Source of the DNA: Deltaproteobacteria bacterium
Lineage (GTDB): Bacteria; Bdellovibrionota; JACOXK01
Assembly (NCBI GenBank): GCA_016186995.1
Contig: JACPKQ010000021.1
Location: 1-56,068, forward strand
DNA length: 56,068 nucleotides
Direction of reading: 5' to 3'
Made by a program: the position numbers and the translations under genes. Positions 42,660 through 52,894 of this stretch are shown piece after piece; position 1 is the first letter of the stretch; every line of letters starts with the position of its first letter. Under the pieces are notes generated by a model, which did not search any database, was not told where the DNA came from, and saw only the letters and a list, made by a program, of their open reading frames with translations.

Positions 42660-43609
42660 AGCTTCACAAGAAAAAAATAATAATATTAGGATCTCTCTTT
42701 TTACTACTCGGCATTTTCTTTGCCACAAAACTCTTCACAGGCAAAGAAAAAATTGAATATGTCAAAATTGCTATTAAAAAAAATCCGCTTTTAGTCACCA
42801 TTCAGGCTACAGGGAATGTAGAACCTATGAATAAGGTTGAAATACTTCCACCAGTTCCCGGCCGCATCGATTCCATCGCAATAGAAGAAGGCGATCTTGT
42901 AGAACAGGGTAAAATAATTGCCTCTATGAGTTCTACAAACCGCGCTGCCCTTTTAGACATTGCTCGAAGTAGAAACCCTGGTGAGTATAAAGAATGGGAA
43001 GAAATGTACCAACCCACACCCATTATTGCTCCTGTTACAGGACGTATTATTTCTAAAAAAATAGTTCCGGGTCAAACGGTGGGAACTCAATCTGTACTTT
43101 TTGAAATGTCTGACAAGCTTGTCATTCGAGCCCAAGTTGATGAAACAGATATTGAAAAAATAAAACCTGGAATGGACGCAGTGATCACAGTGGATGCTTA
43201 CCCAAATAAAAATTTTGGTGCTCACGTTGATAAAATCAGTCATCAATCAGAACTCATCAACAATGTTAATATTTATTCTGTAGAACTTGTGCTTTACAAA
43301 CAACTCCAAGAACTCCGATCAGGCATGACAGCTAACGTTCATTTTATTATTAAAGAAAAAGAAAGTGCTCTTGTAATCCCTGTATGGGCTGTTCAAGGCA
43401 GAGAAGAAGAAGATTTTACAGTTTTAGATAAAAACAAAAAACCTAAAATACTTTCTCTAGGTCTTTCTGACGGTCAAAACGTAGAAATTTTATCTCCTAT
43501 TCAAGAAGGTGAAGAAATCTTTGTACAACAATTTCAATTTAAATCTAAAAATGGAAGCACTTCCCCCTTCTCTCCATTCGGCGGAGGAAGAGGAAAAAGA
43601 CAAAAATGA
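42656..43609 (+). CDS. MacA-like periplasmic adaptor (membrane fusion protein), short hairpin
   Basis: Protein of 317 aa anchored by one N-terminal helix (IIILGSLFLLLGIFFATKLF). The barrel-sandwich halves are VEILPPVPGRIDSIAIEEGD and APVTGRIISKKIVPGQTVG, then beta-barrel and membrane-proximal domains (VLYKQLQELRSGMTANVHFI). Between the two lipoyl halves only about 35 residues are present (SSTNRAALLDIARSRNPGEY and on) instead of the long coiled-coil hairpin of MacA. It bridges the MacB-like pump and the TolC-like channel; overlaps both neighbours by four bases. The short hairpin is genuine, not a deletion artefact, as the frame is uninterrupted. Confidence 0.87.
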   Translation: MKLHKKKIIILGSLFLLLGIFFATKLFTGKEKIEYVKIAIKKNPLLVTIQATGNVEPMNKVEILPPVPGRIDSIAIEEGDLVEQGKIIASMSSTNRAALLDIARSRNPGEYKEWEEMYQPTPIIAPVTGRIISKKIVPGQTVGTQSVLFEMSDKLVIRAQVDETDIEKIKPGMDAVITVDAYPNKNFGAHVDKISHQSELINNVNIYSVELVLYKQLQELRSGMTANVHFIIKEKESALVIPVWAVQGREEEDFTVLDKNKKPKILSLGLSDGQNVEILSPIQEGEEIFVQQFQFKSKNGSTSPFSPFGGGRGKRQK

Positions 43610-45591
43610 ACCTTATTCACATCCACAATCTTAAAAAAATTTACAAACCAGAGGTTAAAAACGGCGAACAAGCTATTGAGGTTCAAGCCCTTCAAGGTGT
43701 CAATCTCACCATCTCTCAAGGGGAATATGTTTCCATTATGGGCCCTTCAGGATCAGGCAAATCAACACTGATGCAAATATTAGGGCTTTTAGATAGGCCC
43801 ACCTCTGGAGAATATTTATTTTTGGGCAAAGACGTTTCAAAACTTTCTGGGGAAGAGCTTGCTTATTTAAGATCACGATATGTGGGTTTTGTTTTTCAAT
43901 TTTTTAACCTTTTGGCACGCACTTCAGCTTTAGAAAACGTTGAACTTCCCCTCATTTATTCACACGTGCCTCAAAGCAAAACAAAGGCACAAAAGGTACT
44001 CACCCAAGTAGGCTTACAAGATAGATTACATCATGCACCCCACCAACTTTCAGGCGGGCAACAGCAAAGGGTCGCCATTGCACGAGCTTTAGTAAACAAT
44101 CCAAAAATTATTTTTGCAGATGAGCCCACAGGAAATGTCAACCAAGAACAAGCTAAAGAAATTATGAAAACGCTTTCAATCCTTCACGCCCAAGGTGTCA
44201 CTATTGTTCTTGTAACACACGACCCACAAGTTGCCTCACATGCAGAAAGAACAATCAAAATAGTTGATGGAAAGATTTTTTCTGATGAATCAAAAAAAAT
44301 AACACCTCGTGTTCATGAAGAATTAAAACCTCCTCAGATTAAAAAATTTGGTCTCATGAATAGTGCTGAAATGAAGGAAAACTTTAAAATGGCTGTGGGT
44401 TCCTTGAAGCTTAATAAATTAAGAACTGGCCTTACCATGTTGGGTATTATCATTGGAGTTGCCGCTGTGATTACGATGGTGGCTTTGGGACAAGGGGCTC
44501 AAAAATCCATTGAGGAAAGCCTTAAATCACTAGGTTCGAACCTGCTTATGATCCGTCCTGGAAGCCCCAAATTAGGCCATGTAAGAAGAGAATCAGGAGA
44601 CTCCACAAGAATCACCCTTGAAGATGCTAAGGCCATCAAAAGCTTGAAAGAAGTAGGCTTACCTATTGATGATATTTCAACAGAGGTTACAGGACAAGTT
44701 CAAGTTGTGTACGGAAATAAAAATTGGAATACACGTTTACAAGGTGTTTCAGCCAACTATGCAGAACTTCATGCTTCGAACCCAACGATAGGACGTTTTT
44801 TTTCAGAAGCTGAAAATGAAACCAAAAAAAGAGTGTGCGTTTTAGGAAAAACAGTTTATGAAAACCTTTTTGAAAACGGACAAAACCCTGTTGGCTCTAT
44901 TATTAAAATTAACCGAGTTAATTTTAAAGTTTTAGGAATTTTACCCGCTAAAGGTGGAAGTGCGTGGGGAGACAGAGACGATGTGATTGTCACTCCTGTC
45001 ACCACAGCCATGCAACGAATTTTGGGAAAGGATTATTTAAATTCTATGGATGTGCAAGTGACTGACGCAGAATCCATGGACAGAGCGATTGCTGGTATTT
45101 CTGAACTCCTTCGGAAAAAACATCGTTTGTCTCAGGGGCAAGAAGACGATTTTTCAATTAGAAACATGGCTGAAATTCAAGAAGCCCTTTCATCCACAAC
45201 AAAAATTATGGCTCTTTTATTAGGTGCCATTGCTGCCATTTCTCTTTTTGTGGGTGGCATTGGAATTATGAATATTATGCTTGTTTCTGTAAAAGAGAGA
45301 ACAAAAGAAATTGGTTTGAGAAAAGCTCTCGGTGCACGACAAAGTGATGTTTTGCTTCAGTTTCTCATTGAAGCTATTATGATTGGTCTTGTGGGCGGAG
45401 CCATTGGTATTTTTATGGGTGGCATTTCCTCATTTTCTATTAATATTATTTTTGGTTGGGCTACTCATATTTCTATTTCAGCTGTTATTATTTCTTTTTT
45501 ATTTTCTTTTGCTATCGGAGTTATTTTTGGATTCTGGCCAGCCCGCCAAGCCTCGCTCTTAAGCCCTATCGAAGCCCTACGATATGAATAA
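43606..45591 (+). CDS. MacB-like ABC transporter, fused ATPase and permease
   Basis: Protein of 661 aa. ABC domain (about 1-235): Walker [21 protein letters not shown], signature [15 protein letters not shown], Walker [14 protein letters not shown]-loop VTHDP. Then the MacB architecture: one helix ([20 protein letters not shown]), a large periplasmic domain (about 290-525), and three C-terminal helices with [16 protein letters not shown]. Length and order fit MacB. Exports or secretes macrolides, lipopeptides or similar via the adaptor and TolC partner. Substrate cannot be predicted. Overlaps the adaptor by four bases (ATGA). Confidence 0.92.
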   Translation: MNLIHIHNLKKIYKPEVKNGEQAIEVQALQGVNLTISQGEYVSIMGPSGSGKSTLMQILGLLDRPTSGEYLFLGKDVSKLSGEELAYLRSRYVGFVFQFFNLLARTSALENVELPLIYSHVPQSKTKAQKVLTQVGLQDRLHHAPHQLSGGQQQRVAIARALVNNPKIIFADEPTGNVNQEQAKEIMKTLSILHAQGVTIVLVTHDPQVASHAERTIKIVDGKIFSDESKKITPRVHEELKPPQIKKFGLMNSAEMKENFKMAVGSLKLNKLRTGLTMLGIIIGVAAVITMVALGQGAQKSIEESLKSLGSNLLMIRPGSPKLGHVRRESGDSTRITLEDAKAIKSLKEVGLPIDDISTEVTGQVQVVYGNKNWNTRLQGVSANYAELHASNPTIGRFFSEAENETKKRVCVLGKTVYENLFENGQNPVGSIIKINRVNFKVLGILPAKGGSAWGDRDDVIVTPVTTAMQRILGKDYLNSMDVQVTDAESMDRAIAGISELLRKKHRLSQGQEDDFSIRNMAEIQEALSSTTKIMALLLGAIAAISLFVGGIGIMNIMLVSVKERTKEIGLRKALGARQSDVLLQFLIEAIMIGLVGGAIGIFMGGISSFSINIIFGWATHISISAVIISFLFSFAIGVIFGFWPARQASLLSPIEALRYE

Positions 45592-45808
45592 GTAACAAAC
45601 ATCGTCAATCGAGGCGTTTAAGATTCAAACACAATCTAAACTCTTAATATTAAATAACTTTTCTAAACTGCTCTTCTTTCTCTTCAACATATTTCTAAAA
45701 ACTTAGACAAAAACACACTTAAAAGCACCCTTTGAGACCAAAAATATCTCATTATTTCAATAAGTTAGAATTTTATTGTTGGCATACCTGTTGCTTATAA
45801 ATAAGTGT

Positions 45809-45834
45809 GGATTCCCGTGTTCACGGGAATGATG
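45809..45834. repeat. Palindromic repeat before the outer-membrane protein gene
   Basis: ggattcccgtg ttca cgggaatgatg; arms ATTCCCGTG / CACGGGAAT. Lies 17 bases upstream of the next ATG, between its Shine-Dalgarno sequence (gaggagag) and any promoter. Confidence 0.75.
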
Positions 45835-45850
45835 TTTTTGAGGAGAGAGG

Positions 45851-46894
45851 ATGTTTCGACATTTTACATGGGCCATAGGCCTTACTTTTATTGCTACAAG
45901 TGTGGCTTTCGCAACCAATATTGATGGAAAGCTGGGTGGCTTTCGGGTTCAATCCGCAGAAGAAATAGAAAAAGGTTATGCATCACTCTCCTATTTCGCA
46001 GAATATTTTTATCAAGACACTCTGTATTTTGGCACACAAAAACATAAATTAAGTGACAACCTCTTTCTTCAAATTGCACCCACTAACAACTTTCTCCTTT
46101 ATACAGGCCGAAAAACAAACACCATTTATTCAGAAAGTGGTTATTATTCTAATTTTACAACAAGTGGAATTTTAGATTTTGGTTTTATGACGAGTAAAAA
46201 GAAATCAGAAAAACTCGTCTATGGTTTGGATATGGGAGCCCTTCTTTATTATGGTACAAAAATTTCTTTAGATGACACCCTTTCTCCACATGCCAAATTT
46301 ATTTTAAGCCATAGAATCAACAACCCAACAAGTAAAAATCTACTTTTTTTACACAATAACTTTCAATATAAATACAACCTCTCTCATAAAGCTACACAGG
46401 ACATTTCACCATCTTTAGGTAACCACCTGATCATACCTAAACAAACGTACCATCACCTTAAAGGTGCTGTTGGGCTTGAATATCAAACAACGTATGTTGA
46501 TCTTATTTTAGAATACACCTTGGAATATCTTATAAATAGCAATACCTCTCTTTTTAAACATCCTCATTATGTAACAACTGGTCTAAAAATAAAGCCTTTC
46601 AAGGATAAAAACTTGAAGTTCCATTTAGGAGCTGATTTTGGTCTTAATAAAGGAGATTATTTGATTTTTGGTTATGAGCCTGCTTTTGATTATAATATTT
46701 TTGCAGGTATTTCTTTAGAACTTGGAAAATCCTCTAAAAAAGAAGAAACTATTATTTCTGTTACAGAAACACTCCCCCCACAACAAGAACCCATCCAAGA
46801 AGTTGAAATTGAAGTGGAAGAAAACAAAAATCTTCTTCTTAAGTTTAGAAAACCAGGGGATAACCAAAGGCTGCTTCTTAAGTTTAGAAAATAA
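45851..46894 (+). CDS. Putative outer-membrane beta-barrel protein
   Basis: Protein of 347 aa with a signal peptide (FTWAIGLTFIATSVAFA). The mature part has alternating, aromatic-rich segments (YASLSYFAEYFYQDTLYFG; KLVYGLDMGALLYYGTKIS; YVDLILEYTLEYLI) ending FDYNIFAGISLELG, which is typical of beta-barrels. The C-terminal tail is acidic (EVEIEVEENKN) followed by a duplicated octapeptide LLLKFRKPGDNQRLLLKFRK, encoded by an exact short direct repeat. The family is unknown to me. A Shine-Dalgarno sequence (gaggagag) precedes the ATG. Converges with a SRPBCC gene, with only a repeat between them. Confidence 0.65.
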   Translation: MFRHFTWAIGLTFIATSVAFATNIDGKLGGFRVQSAEEIEKGYASLSYFAEYFYQDTLYFGTQKHKLSDNLFLQIAPTNNFLLYTGRKTNTIYSESGYYSNFTTSGILDFGFMTSKKKSEKLVYGLDMGALLYYGTKISLDDTLSPHAKFILSHRINNPTSKNLLFLHNNFQYKYNLSHKATQDISPSLGNHLIIPKQTYHHLKGAVGLEYQTTYVDLILEYTLEYLINSNTSLFKHPHYVTTGLKIKPFKDKNLKFHLGADFGLNKGDYLIFGYEPAFDYNIFAGISLELGKSSKKEETIISVTETLPPQQEPIQEVEIEVEENKNLLLKFRKPGDNQRLLLKFRK

Positions 46895-46900
46895 AATACT

Positions 46901-46926
46901 GGATCCCGCATCAAGTGCGGGATGAC
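46901..46926. repeat. Palindromic repeat between convergent genes (possible bidirectional terminator)
   Basis: ggatcccgca tcaag tgcgggatgac; arms ATCCCGCA / TGCGGGAT. It occupies nearly all of the 35-base gap between the outer-membrane protein gene and the SRPBCC gene and could end transcription from both sides. Confidence 0.75.
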
Positions 46927-46929
46927 ATT

Positions 46930-47358
46930 TTACAAAGATTCTGCATGTTCTTTAAATGCATGAAGCATTTTAGGTAATTGGGCAGAAACAATTTTATTTA
47001 AAATGATTGAAGGTACAAAAATCTTAAAATCGCATTCAATATAATAAGTAGCTTCTATTTCATTTTCACTCAGCTCTTTGAGGTTCCAACCACCATTATT
47101 CACTTTAAAAGCATCACTCTCAACAAGTGACCACTTTATTTCATAAGGAGCATTTACTTCTTCAATCTTCAAAGTATAAGTCACAGGTTTAATAATTGTA
47201 ACGTTAAAATTAACTATTTTTATATTTCCTTCTTCTTCAACAATTTGGGTTTCTGTCATCTCTTGTAAGAACTCTGGATACTTCTCATATTGAGTTATGA
47301 CATTAAAAAAATCTTGAATAGAGACACCTACTTTTTCAACTGCTTGTGCACTTGCCAT
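46930..47358 (-). CDS. SRPBCC family protein (coenzyme Q-binding/polyketide cyclase-like)
   Basis: Protein of 142 aa from the ATG at 47358, which lies one base after the glpX stop. SRPBCC fold features: AQAVEKVGVSIQDFFNVITQ, then YEKYPEFLQEMTETQIVEEE, and the long C-terminal helix ILNKIVSAQLPKMLHAFKEH. The KYPEF motif resembles the COQ10 and START-like ubiquinone-binding branch. Small hydrophobic-ligand binding in the cytoplasm is the family theme; the ligand is unknown. It is the downstream partner of glpX. A longer frame from 47388 overlaps glpX and is less likely. Confidence 0.83.
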   Translation of the reverse strand: MASAQAVEKVGVSIQDFFNVITQYEKYPEFLQEMTETQIVEEEGNIKIVNFNVTIIKPVTYTLKIEEVNAPYEIKWSLVESDAFKVNNGGWNLKELSENEIEATYYIECDFKIFVPSIILNKIVSAQLPKMLHAFKEHAESL

Positions 47359-47359
47359 T

Positions 47360-48304
47360 TTACTTAAACCTCTCTTTTGGATGATCATGAGTGATCTTTG
47401 CTATCGTTCCTGTTTTAGAACGCAAGACTAAAGATTGTGTTCTATATTTTGTTCCTAAATCTTTCACACCCTGAAAAAGACTTCCATCAGTAACACCTGT
47501 AGCACAAAAAACAATGTCTCCTGCTACAAGTTCTTCCATTGTGTAAATCTTATCTAAATCCTCAACACCCATACGTTTAGCACGTTCTTTTTGTCTTTCA
47601 TTATTTCCAAAGTGAAGAATTCCTTGAAAATTACCCCCCAGGCATTTTAGAGCTGCAGCACCCAATACACCTTCAGGGGCTCCTCCAATACCTAAAAGTA
47701 AATCAACAGGAGAATCTTCTAAACATGTTTCAATCGTAGCTGCAACATCAATATCTCCTATTAATTTTACCCTCACACCCAATTCTCTTAAATTTGAAAT
47801 AAGCTCTTCATGGCGAGGACGATCTAAAACAACAACTGTCATTTCACGCATATCTTTTTCTAAAGCATCGGCAACATTGTGAACATTTTCTCGAACTGAT
47901 TTTCGGATATCAATAGCATCTTTGGCTTTAGGTCCTACTGCTATTTTATTCATATAAACATCAGGGCTATGCAAGAACTTATCTTTATCTCCGGAAGCCA
48001 AAACAGACATAGATCCTAAGTTTGCCTTAGTACAAACCGTTGTTCCTTCTAAAGGGTCCAAAGCAATATCAACTTTAAGTCTTCCCCCAGGACGCCCTAC
48101 TTCTTCTCCAATATAAAGCATAGGGGCTTCATCTCTTTCCCCTTCTCCAATAACCACAGTTCCTTGAATATCAAGCTTATTAAGCGCCCCTCGCATGGCT
48201 GTAACAGCTGCCTGGTCTGCCTGCCTTTCATCACCCCTCCCAATCCATTCGTAACAAGCAATAGCAGCAGCCTCTGTAGCACTTAAAAAATCAATATTTT
48301 CCAT
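47360..48304 (-). CDS. glpX: Fructose-1,6-bisphosphatase class II (GlpX)
   Basis: Enzyme of 314 aa of gluconeogenesis. Metal/substrate motifs: VVIGEGERDEAPMLYIGEEV, DIALDPLEGTTVCTKANLG and LLLGIGGAPEGVLGAAALKC. The starting helix (FLSATEAAAIACYEWIGRGD) is typical. Length slightly below some orthologues but complete. Metal-dependent, cytoplasmic. It sits between a small EF-Tu-domain-2-like gene and the SRPBCC gene. No class I FBPase is in the window. Confidence 0.95.
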   Translation of the reverse strand: MENIDFLSATEAAAIACYEWIGRGDERQADQAAVTAMRGALNKLDIQGTVVIGEGERDEAPMLYIGEEVGRPGGRLKVDIALDPLEGTTVCTKANLGSMSVLASGDKDKFLHSPDVYMNKIAVGPKAKDAIDIRKSVRENVHNVADALEKDMREMTVVVLDRPRHEELISNLRELGVRVKLIGDIDVAATIETCLEDSPVDLLLGIGGAPEGVLGAAALKCLGGNFQGILHFGNNERQKERAKRMGVEDLDKIYTMEELVAGDIVFCATGVTDGSLFQGVKDLGTKYRTQSLVLRSKTGTIAKITHDHPKERFK

Positions 48305-48357
48305 ATATTCTTAGGTACTCATAGATGATAAAATAGTCAACGGAGGGGATTAAGGAT

Positions 48358-48687
48358 TTAAGAAAGCTCCTTGTAGACCTTATCGCCTGTGCGAACACGG
48401 GCCCCAACCTTCATCCCAATTTGATACCCAGCCGGAGCTTTTGAAATTGGCTCATGGTTGTACTCTATAGAACGCACTCTTTGACGAAAACGTGTAGAAC
48501 TTCCTTTAATGAAAAGAACATCTTGAAGTTCAATATGATTTTCTTGCACTTCAATAATAGCAACTTCTATCTTTCCATAATAATGCATCACAACCCCTAC
48601 AGGCAGTAGTTTTATCTTTTTTTTCTGAGGTGTCTCTTTCTGAGTTTTTTTCCCGATAATGCGATTTTTAATAAAATCGAAAAACAT
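48358..48687 (-). CDS. Translation elongation factor-like (EF-Tu domain 2-like) small protein
   Basis: Protein of 109 aa. After a basic N-terminus (FFDFIKNRIIGKKTQKETPQ) comes a small beta-barrel: PVGVVMHYYGKIEVAIIEVQ, then DVLFIKGSSTRFRQRVRSIE and IGMKVGARVRTGDKVYK. This resembles the domain-2-like module seen at the end of U32 peptidases and as stand-alone 'EF-like' proteins. The role is unknown, possibly RNA or ribosome contact. It is 53 bases upstream of glpX in the same direction and is probably cotranscribed. Confidence 0.72.
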   Translation of the reverse strand: MFFDFIKNRIIGKKTQKETPQKKKIKLLPVGVVMHYYGKIEVAIIEVQENHIELQDVLFIKGSSTRFRQRVRSIEYNHEPISKAPAGYQIGMKVGARVRTGDKVYKELS

Positions 48688-48765
48688 GTCTTTTATTATA
48701 TTATCCTTTGGTCATCCCGGAACCACTATGTTCTTATTTCCATTATGAAACAATTTTTAAAATAT

Positions 48766-49974
48766 TCAAGAAAAGATTATTTTTAAGAATTTACGCTTAC
48801 CCACTTGAAGAAGCATTGCTCCTTGTGTAGGTACATGATGATTTTTATCTATTACTTTCTCACCATTGATTCGAACAGCTCCGGCCTCAATGAGACGACG
48901 AGCCTCAGAATGAGAAGGTGCCAAATCTGTATCTTTGAGCAGTGAAAATAAAGCGATTTCTTTCACTTTAAGTTTTAGTTTTTTCTCAGGAACTTCTGAA
49001 AGGCCTACCCCTTCTTTAAAAACTCTATTAAATTCTCTCTCTTCTTTATCTGCTGTTGTGAGGTCGTAATAACGTGTTACAATTTCTTTTGCGAGATCTA
49101 TCTTCACAGCCTTAGGATGTTTTTTCTCTTGTGTGACTGCATTTTTTAAACTTGCAATATCCTCTTTTGAAAGTTCACTTAAAAGTTCGTAATAACACCA
49201 CATCATTTCATCTGAAAGACTCATTAATTTTCCAAAAATTTCTTTTGGGTCTTCTTGAACTCCAATGTAATTACCTAAAGATTTGCTCATTTTCTGAATC
49301 CCATCGGTTCCTAAAAGCAAGGGCATCATCATAATAACCTGAGATTCTTGTCCGTAAGCACGTTGAATTTCTCTTCCAACAAGTAAATTAAATTTTTGAT
49401 CTGTGCCCCCAAGTTCTATATCTGCCTTAATATGATAAGAGTCATATGCCTGAAACAAAGGATAAAGAAACTCATGGATGGCAATAGGCGTTTGCTCTTT
49501 AAATCTTTTTTTAAAATCATCTCTTTCAAGCATACGAGCTACTGTTTTATGAGAGGTAAGATGAAAAATATCTTGAGCTGAAAGCTTTCCGAGCCACTTG
49601 TGATTATACGCAACTTCTGTTTTCTTTTTATCTAAAATTTTAAAAGCTTGTTTTGCATAAGTTTTTGCATTTTCCTGAACTGTTTTTTCATCAAGTTGTT
49701 TTCTTATCACATCTGCACCTGAAGGATCTCCAATCATAGCTGTGAAAGAACCTACAATAAAAATAACATCGTGCCCCAAATCCTGGAATTGCTTCATTTT
49801 ATTCATGATGACCGTGTGCCCTAAATGAATATCAGGGGAGGTCGGATCAAAACCTGCTTTAATTCTTAAAGGTTTGCCGCTTCCTAACTTTTTAAGTAGC
49901 TCTTCTTCAGAAACTATTTCAGAACAACCTTTTTTAAGGATTTCTAATTGTTCGATTGCACTTTTTCTTGCCAT
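48766..49974 (-). CDS. tyrS: Tyrosyl-tRNA synthetase
   Basis: Class I synthetase of 402 aa. The HIGH motif is [16 protein letters not shown], with [13 protein letters not shown]; the KMSKS motif is [15 protein letters not shown]; the substrate loop is [18 protein letters not shown]-terminal S4 RNA-binding domain ([19 protein letters not shown]) is present. It charges tRNA-Tyr. The start overlaps the end of ymdB by 31 bases, so translation may be coupled. The sequence is of the TyrZ-like bacterial type. Confidence 0.96.
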   Translation of the reverse strand: MARKSAIEQLEILKKGCSEIVSEEELLKKLGSGKPLRIKAGFDPTSPDIHLGHTVIMNKMKQFQDLGHDVIFIVGSFTAMIGDPSGADVIRKQLDEKTVQENAKTYAKQAFKILDKKKTEVAYNHKWLGKLSAQDIFHLTSHKTVARMLERDDFKKRFKEQTPIAIHEFLYPLFQAYDSYHIKADIELGGTDQKFNLLVGREIQRAYGQESQVIMMMPLLLGTDGIQKMSKSLGNYIGVQEDPKEIFGKLMSLSDEMMWCYYELLSELSKEDIASLKNAVTQEKKHPKAVKIDLAKEIVTRYYDLTTADKEEREFNRVFKEGVGLSEVPEKKLKLKVKEIALFSLLKDTDLAPSHSEARRLIEAGAVRINGEKVIDKNHHVPTQGAMLLQVGKRKFLKIIFS

Positions 49975-50753
49975 TGAACTCTCTCAATTGAAAGTGCTTT
50001 ACCTGTTTTATCTTCAACATCAACAATAACACCACATAAAATGACGTTATCTTTTGCAGGCTCATAGCGCACTTTCGTTCCCGTTAAAAATTTCTGAATA
50101 GCCTGATCTTTCTTAGAACCTATCACAGAATCATAAGCCCCTGTCATACCCGCATCACTAATAAAAGCAGTTCCTTTTTCCAAAATTCTTTCATCCGCTG
50201 TTTGCACATGAGTGTGGGTTCCAAAAACACCACTTACCTCTCCATCTACATACCAAGCCAAGGCCTGTTTTTCAGCGGTTGTTTCTGCATGTACATCCAC
50301 AAAAATGAGTGGTGTTTCTTTTTTAAGGATTTCTATTTCTTCCACTACTTTTTTAAAAGGACAATCAATATTTTGCAGAAAAACCCTTCCTTGAACATTA
50401 ATAACACCCACTTTTAAATTGTCTTTTTTAAAAATAACACTTCCCTTACCAGGTGTTGGAGCTGCTTCAAAATAAGGATAATTAGCAGGTCTTAAAAGAT
50501 AGTAATATTTTTTAAAAGCAATATGAGCCTCTTCTTTTTTATCCCAAGCATGGTTGCCTGAGGTCATGACATCGACACCACTTTTAAAAAGCTCTTCAAC
50601 TGTTTCAACAGTAATACCAGCACCCCCTGCAAGGTTTTCAACATTGACAATAACAACATCAATATTTTGTTTTTGTCTTTCTTGGCTCAAGTAGCTTTTA
50701 AGAACTCTTCTTCCAGGTTTAGCAAAAACATCCCCAACAAATAAAGCTCTCAT
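49944..50753 (-). CDS. ymdB: YmdB-family metallophosphoesterase
   Basis: Protein of 269 aa (TIGR00282 family). Metal ligands: [53 protein letters not shown] and [13 protein letters not shown]. The Bacillus homologue hydrolyses 2',3'-cyclic nucleotides and influences biofilm and RNase Y function. Here it overlaps rny (ATGA), supporting a joint role in RNA turnover. The C-terminal segment ([18 protein letters not shown]) matches the family. No signal peptide. Confidence 0.95.
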   Translation of the reverse strand: MRALFVGDVFAKPGRRVLKSYLSQERQKQNIDVVIVNVENLAGGAGITVETVEELFKSGVDVMTSGNHAWDKKEEAHIAFKKYYYLLRPANYPYFEAAPTPGKGSVIFKKDNLKVGVINVQGRVFLQNIDCPFKKVVEEIEILKKETPLIFVDVHAETTAEKQALAWYVDGEVSGVFGTHTHVQTADERILEKGTAFISDAGMTGAYDSVIGSKKDQAIQKFLTGTKVRYEPAKDNVILCGVIVDVEDKTGKALSIERVQWQEKVQSNN

Positions 50754-52312
50754 CGTGCAATCTCAACTACTCTTGTCTCACGAAGAACATTAACCCTAAT
50801 TTGCCCAGGGTAAGTTAAATCACTTTCAATTTTTTTGCTAATATCTCTTGCAAGCATCACAGCATCTTCGTCACTGATTCTTTGATGGTTCACAAGAACT
50901 TTAATTTCTCGCCCTGCCTGAATGGCAAAGGCTCTTGTAACACCTTCAAAAGTTCTTGCGATTGCTTCTAAATCTTCAAGACGTTTCACATAAGCTTGGA
51001 GATTTTCTCGTTTAGCACCAGGCCGTGAAGTAGAAAGTTGATTAGCAGCTGCCAAAACATGCGCTAAAACTGTTTGGGGTTTGACTGCACCTTCATGGCT
51101 TCGAATGGCATGCACAACTTCTTCAGGCTCTCCATATTTTTTAACAAATTGAGCACCGATCTCAGCGCTCGAACCTTCTTGCGTGTGATCGAGTGCATGC
51201 CCTATATCATGTAAAAGCCCTGCTCTTTTTGCTATCTGTGTATCAAGCCCAAGCTCTCCTGCCATCATACCGCATAAAAATGCTACTTCGATACTATGGT
51301 GAAGAATGTTTTGTCCGTTATTGGTTCTGTATTTTAAAGAACCTAAAACATCTAAAATATCTTGATGAATTCCATGCACCCCTACTTCAAAAGTGGCCTG
51401 CTCTCCTGCATCTCGAATAGAGCTTTTAACTTCTTCTTCAACCTTTACAACCACTTCTTCAATGCGGCTTGGATGAATACGCCCATCTTCTATCAACCTT
51501 TCAAGAGAGATTTTAGCAACCTCACGTCGGATAGGATCAAAGCTTGAGAGAATAACTGTTTCAGGTGTGTCATCAATAATAACATCAACACCTGTAACTT
51601 GTTCAAAGGTTCGAATATTTCGCCCTTCCCGCCCTATAATTCTTCCTTTCATCTCGTCACTGGGTAAGCCCACAGTTGAAACTGTATGAGCTGTGACAAA
51701 TTCACCCGCATATCGTTGAATGGCAAAACTAATAATATGTTTCGCTTCTTTTTCACTCTCTTCTCGAGCCTCTTCTTGAATTTTTTTCACTTGGATAGCC
51801 GCTTCTTTTTTAGCCATATCTTCAATTTGTTCTCGAAGCTTTCTTTTAGCCTCTTCTGCTGTCATGCCAGCTATTTTTTCAAGTTGAGTACTGATCGATT
51901 GAGTCAATTTTTCATACTTTTGCTTTTGCAGTTCACATTGTTCAGCTTGGGTAAGTAAATACTTTTCTTTTCGACTTATTTCAGCTTCTTTAGAATCAAT
52001 AATATTAACTTTTTTATCAAGGTTGCTTTCCTTTTGAAGAAATTTCCTTTCCAATTCTTGAGCTTCTTTTCTTTTTTCTTTAATTTCCTCTTCACATTCG
52101 GCACGTGCTTGAATAACAATCTCTTTCGATTCTAAATGAGCTTCATCTTCAATGTTTTTTGCTTTTTTTCGAGCCTCTTCGATAATTTCTTCAGCTTCAT
52201 CTTCCATTTTTTTAACAAGCGAAAGCGCTTTTGAACGACTTACAACAATACCAACAATAGCCCCTACAACCACCGACCCTAAAAGTATGATTAATGAAAT
52301 ATTAGTTCCCAT
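50750..52312 (-). CDS. rny: Ribonuclease Y
   Basis: Endoribonuclease of 520 aa that starts mRNA decay. One N-terminal membrane anchor (LIILLGSVVVGAIVGIVVS), a long charged coiled coil (about residues 30-190), a KH domain (GRIIGREGRNIRTFEQVTG) and an HD domain (GLLHDIGHALDH, with VHAIRSHEG). The order and length are those of RNase Y. The stop overlaps the ymdB start, and fau lies four bases upstream. It suggests an RNase Y-centred degradosome in this organism; no RNase E gene is seen in this window. Confidence 0.97.
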   Translation of the reverse strand: MGTNISLIILLGSVVVGAIVGIVVSRSKALSLVKKMEDEAEEIIEEARKKAKNIEDEAHLESKEIVIQARAECEEEIKEKRKEAQELERKFLQKESNLDKKVNIIDSKEAEISRKEKYLLTQAEQCELQKQKYEKLTQSISTQLEKIAGMTAEEAKRKLREQIEDMAKKEAAIQVKKIQEEAREESEKEAKHIISFAIQRYAGEFVTAHTVSTVGLPSDEMKGRIIGREGRNIRTFEQVTGVDVIIDDTPETVILSSFDPIRREVAKISLERLIEDGRIHPSRIEEVVVKVEEEVKSSIRDAGEQATFEVGVHGIHQDILDVLGSLKYRTNNGQNILHHSIEVAFLCGMMAGELGLDTQIAKRAGLLHDIGHALDHTQEGSSAEIGAQFVKKYGEPEEVVHAIRSHEGAVKPQTVLAHVLAAANQLSTSRPGAKRENLQAYVKRLEDLEAIARTFEGVTRAFAIQAGREIKVLVNHQRISDEDAVMLARDISKKIESDLTYPGQIRVNVLRETRVVEIAR

Positions 52313-52315
52313 TTT

Positions 52316-52894
52316 TTATCCCTCTGTGTGACAATGAATAATCCTTTTATCAGTTATAAGCTTTTTTACTTGAATATCATGCTCCTCATTACGAACTAAA
52401 GGCACAATTTGAAAATCGTAAGCAAGGCCAAAAATATCCACATACCTCTTCACCTTTGAAAAATAAACATCATAACAACCACTTCCATACCCCACACGAA
52501 ACCCTCTTTGGTCATAAGCCACCCCTGGCACAAAATAAACATCGATATCTTCTGGGCTTACCTCTAAACACTCTAAAGAAGGTTCTAAAATACCAAAACG
52601 ACTTTTTTTAAGAAGAGGTAAATCTTCTACTTCATAAAAACGAATGGCACATTTTGGATCAGAATAGTTTCTTGGATAAACAATTGTTTTAACTTTAGGT
52701 TTTAAATAATAAAAAAGATCATGAGTGGGTACTTCATTTTTAAAATCTGAATAAAGTGCTACCACTTTATTCTCAAAAGAATAGTTTAAAGACTCAATTC
52801 TCGGAATAAAATTTTCGCTCACTTGGCGGATATAACTTTCTTGAAGCGCAAGCCTTTGATCTAAAATGTGGTTTCTTAAAACTGATTTTTCCAT
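52316..52894 (-). CDS. fau: 5-formyltetrahydrofolate cyclo-ligase
   Basis: Protein of 192 aa (YgfA/Fau family), which converts 5-formyl-THF to 5,10-methenyl-THF with ATP. The signature is VPGVAYDQRGFRVGYGSGCY, then DVYFSKVKRY, and the N-terminal RNHILDQRLALQ holds the conserved R. Located between zapA and rny, as in many Gram-negative bacteria where zapA and fau are neighbours. Short distance to rny (three bases) indicates cotranscription. No clear 6S RNA lies in the 108-base gap to zapA. Confidence 0.93.
   Translation of the reverse strand: MEKSVLRNHILDQRLALQESYIRQVSENFIPRIESLNYSFENKVVALYSDFKNEVPTHDLFYYLKPKVKTIVYPRNYSDPKCAIRFYEVEDLPLLKKSRFGILEPSLECLEVSPEDIDVYFVPGVAYDQRGFRVGYGSGCYDVYFSKVKRYVDIFGLAYDFQIVPLVRNEEHDIQVKKLITDKRIIHCHTEG

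Noticed and set aside
48706-48725. ggtcatcccggaaccac as a further repeat copy
   Set aside because: Only one edge is recognisable and no inverted arm follows, so it is not listed as a repeat.
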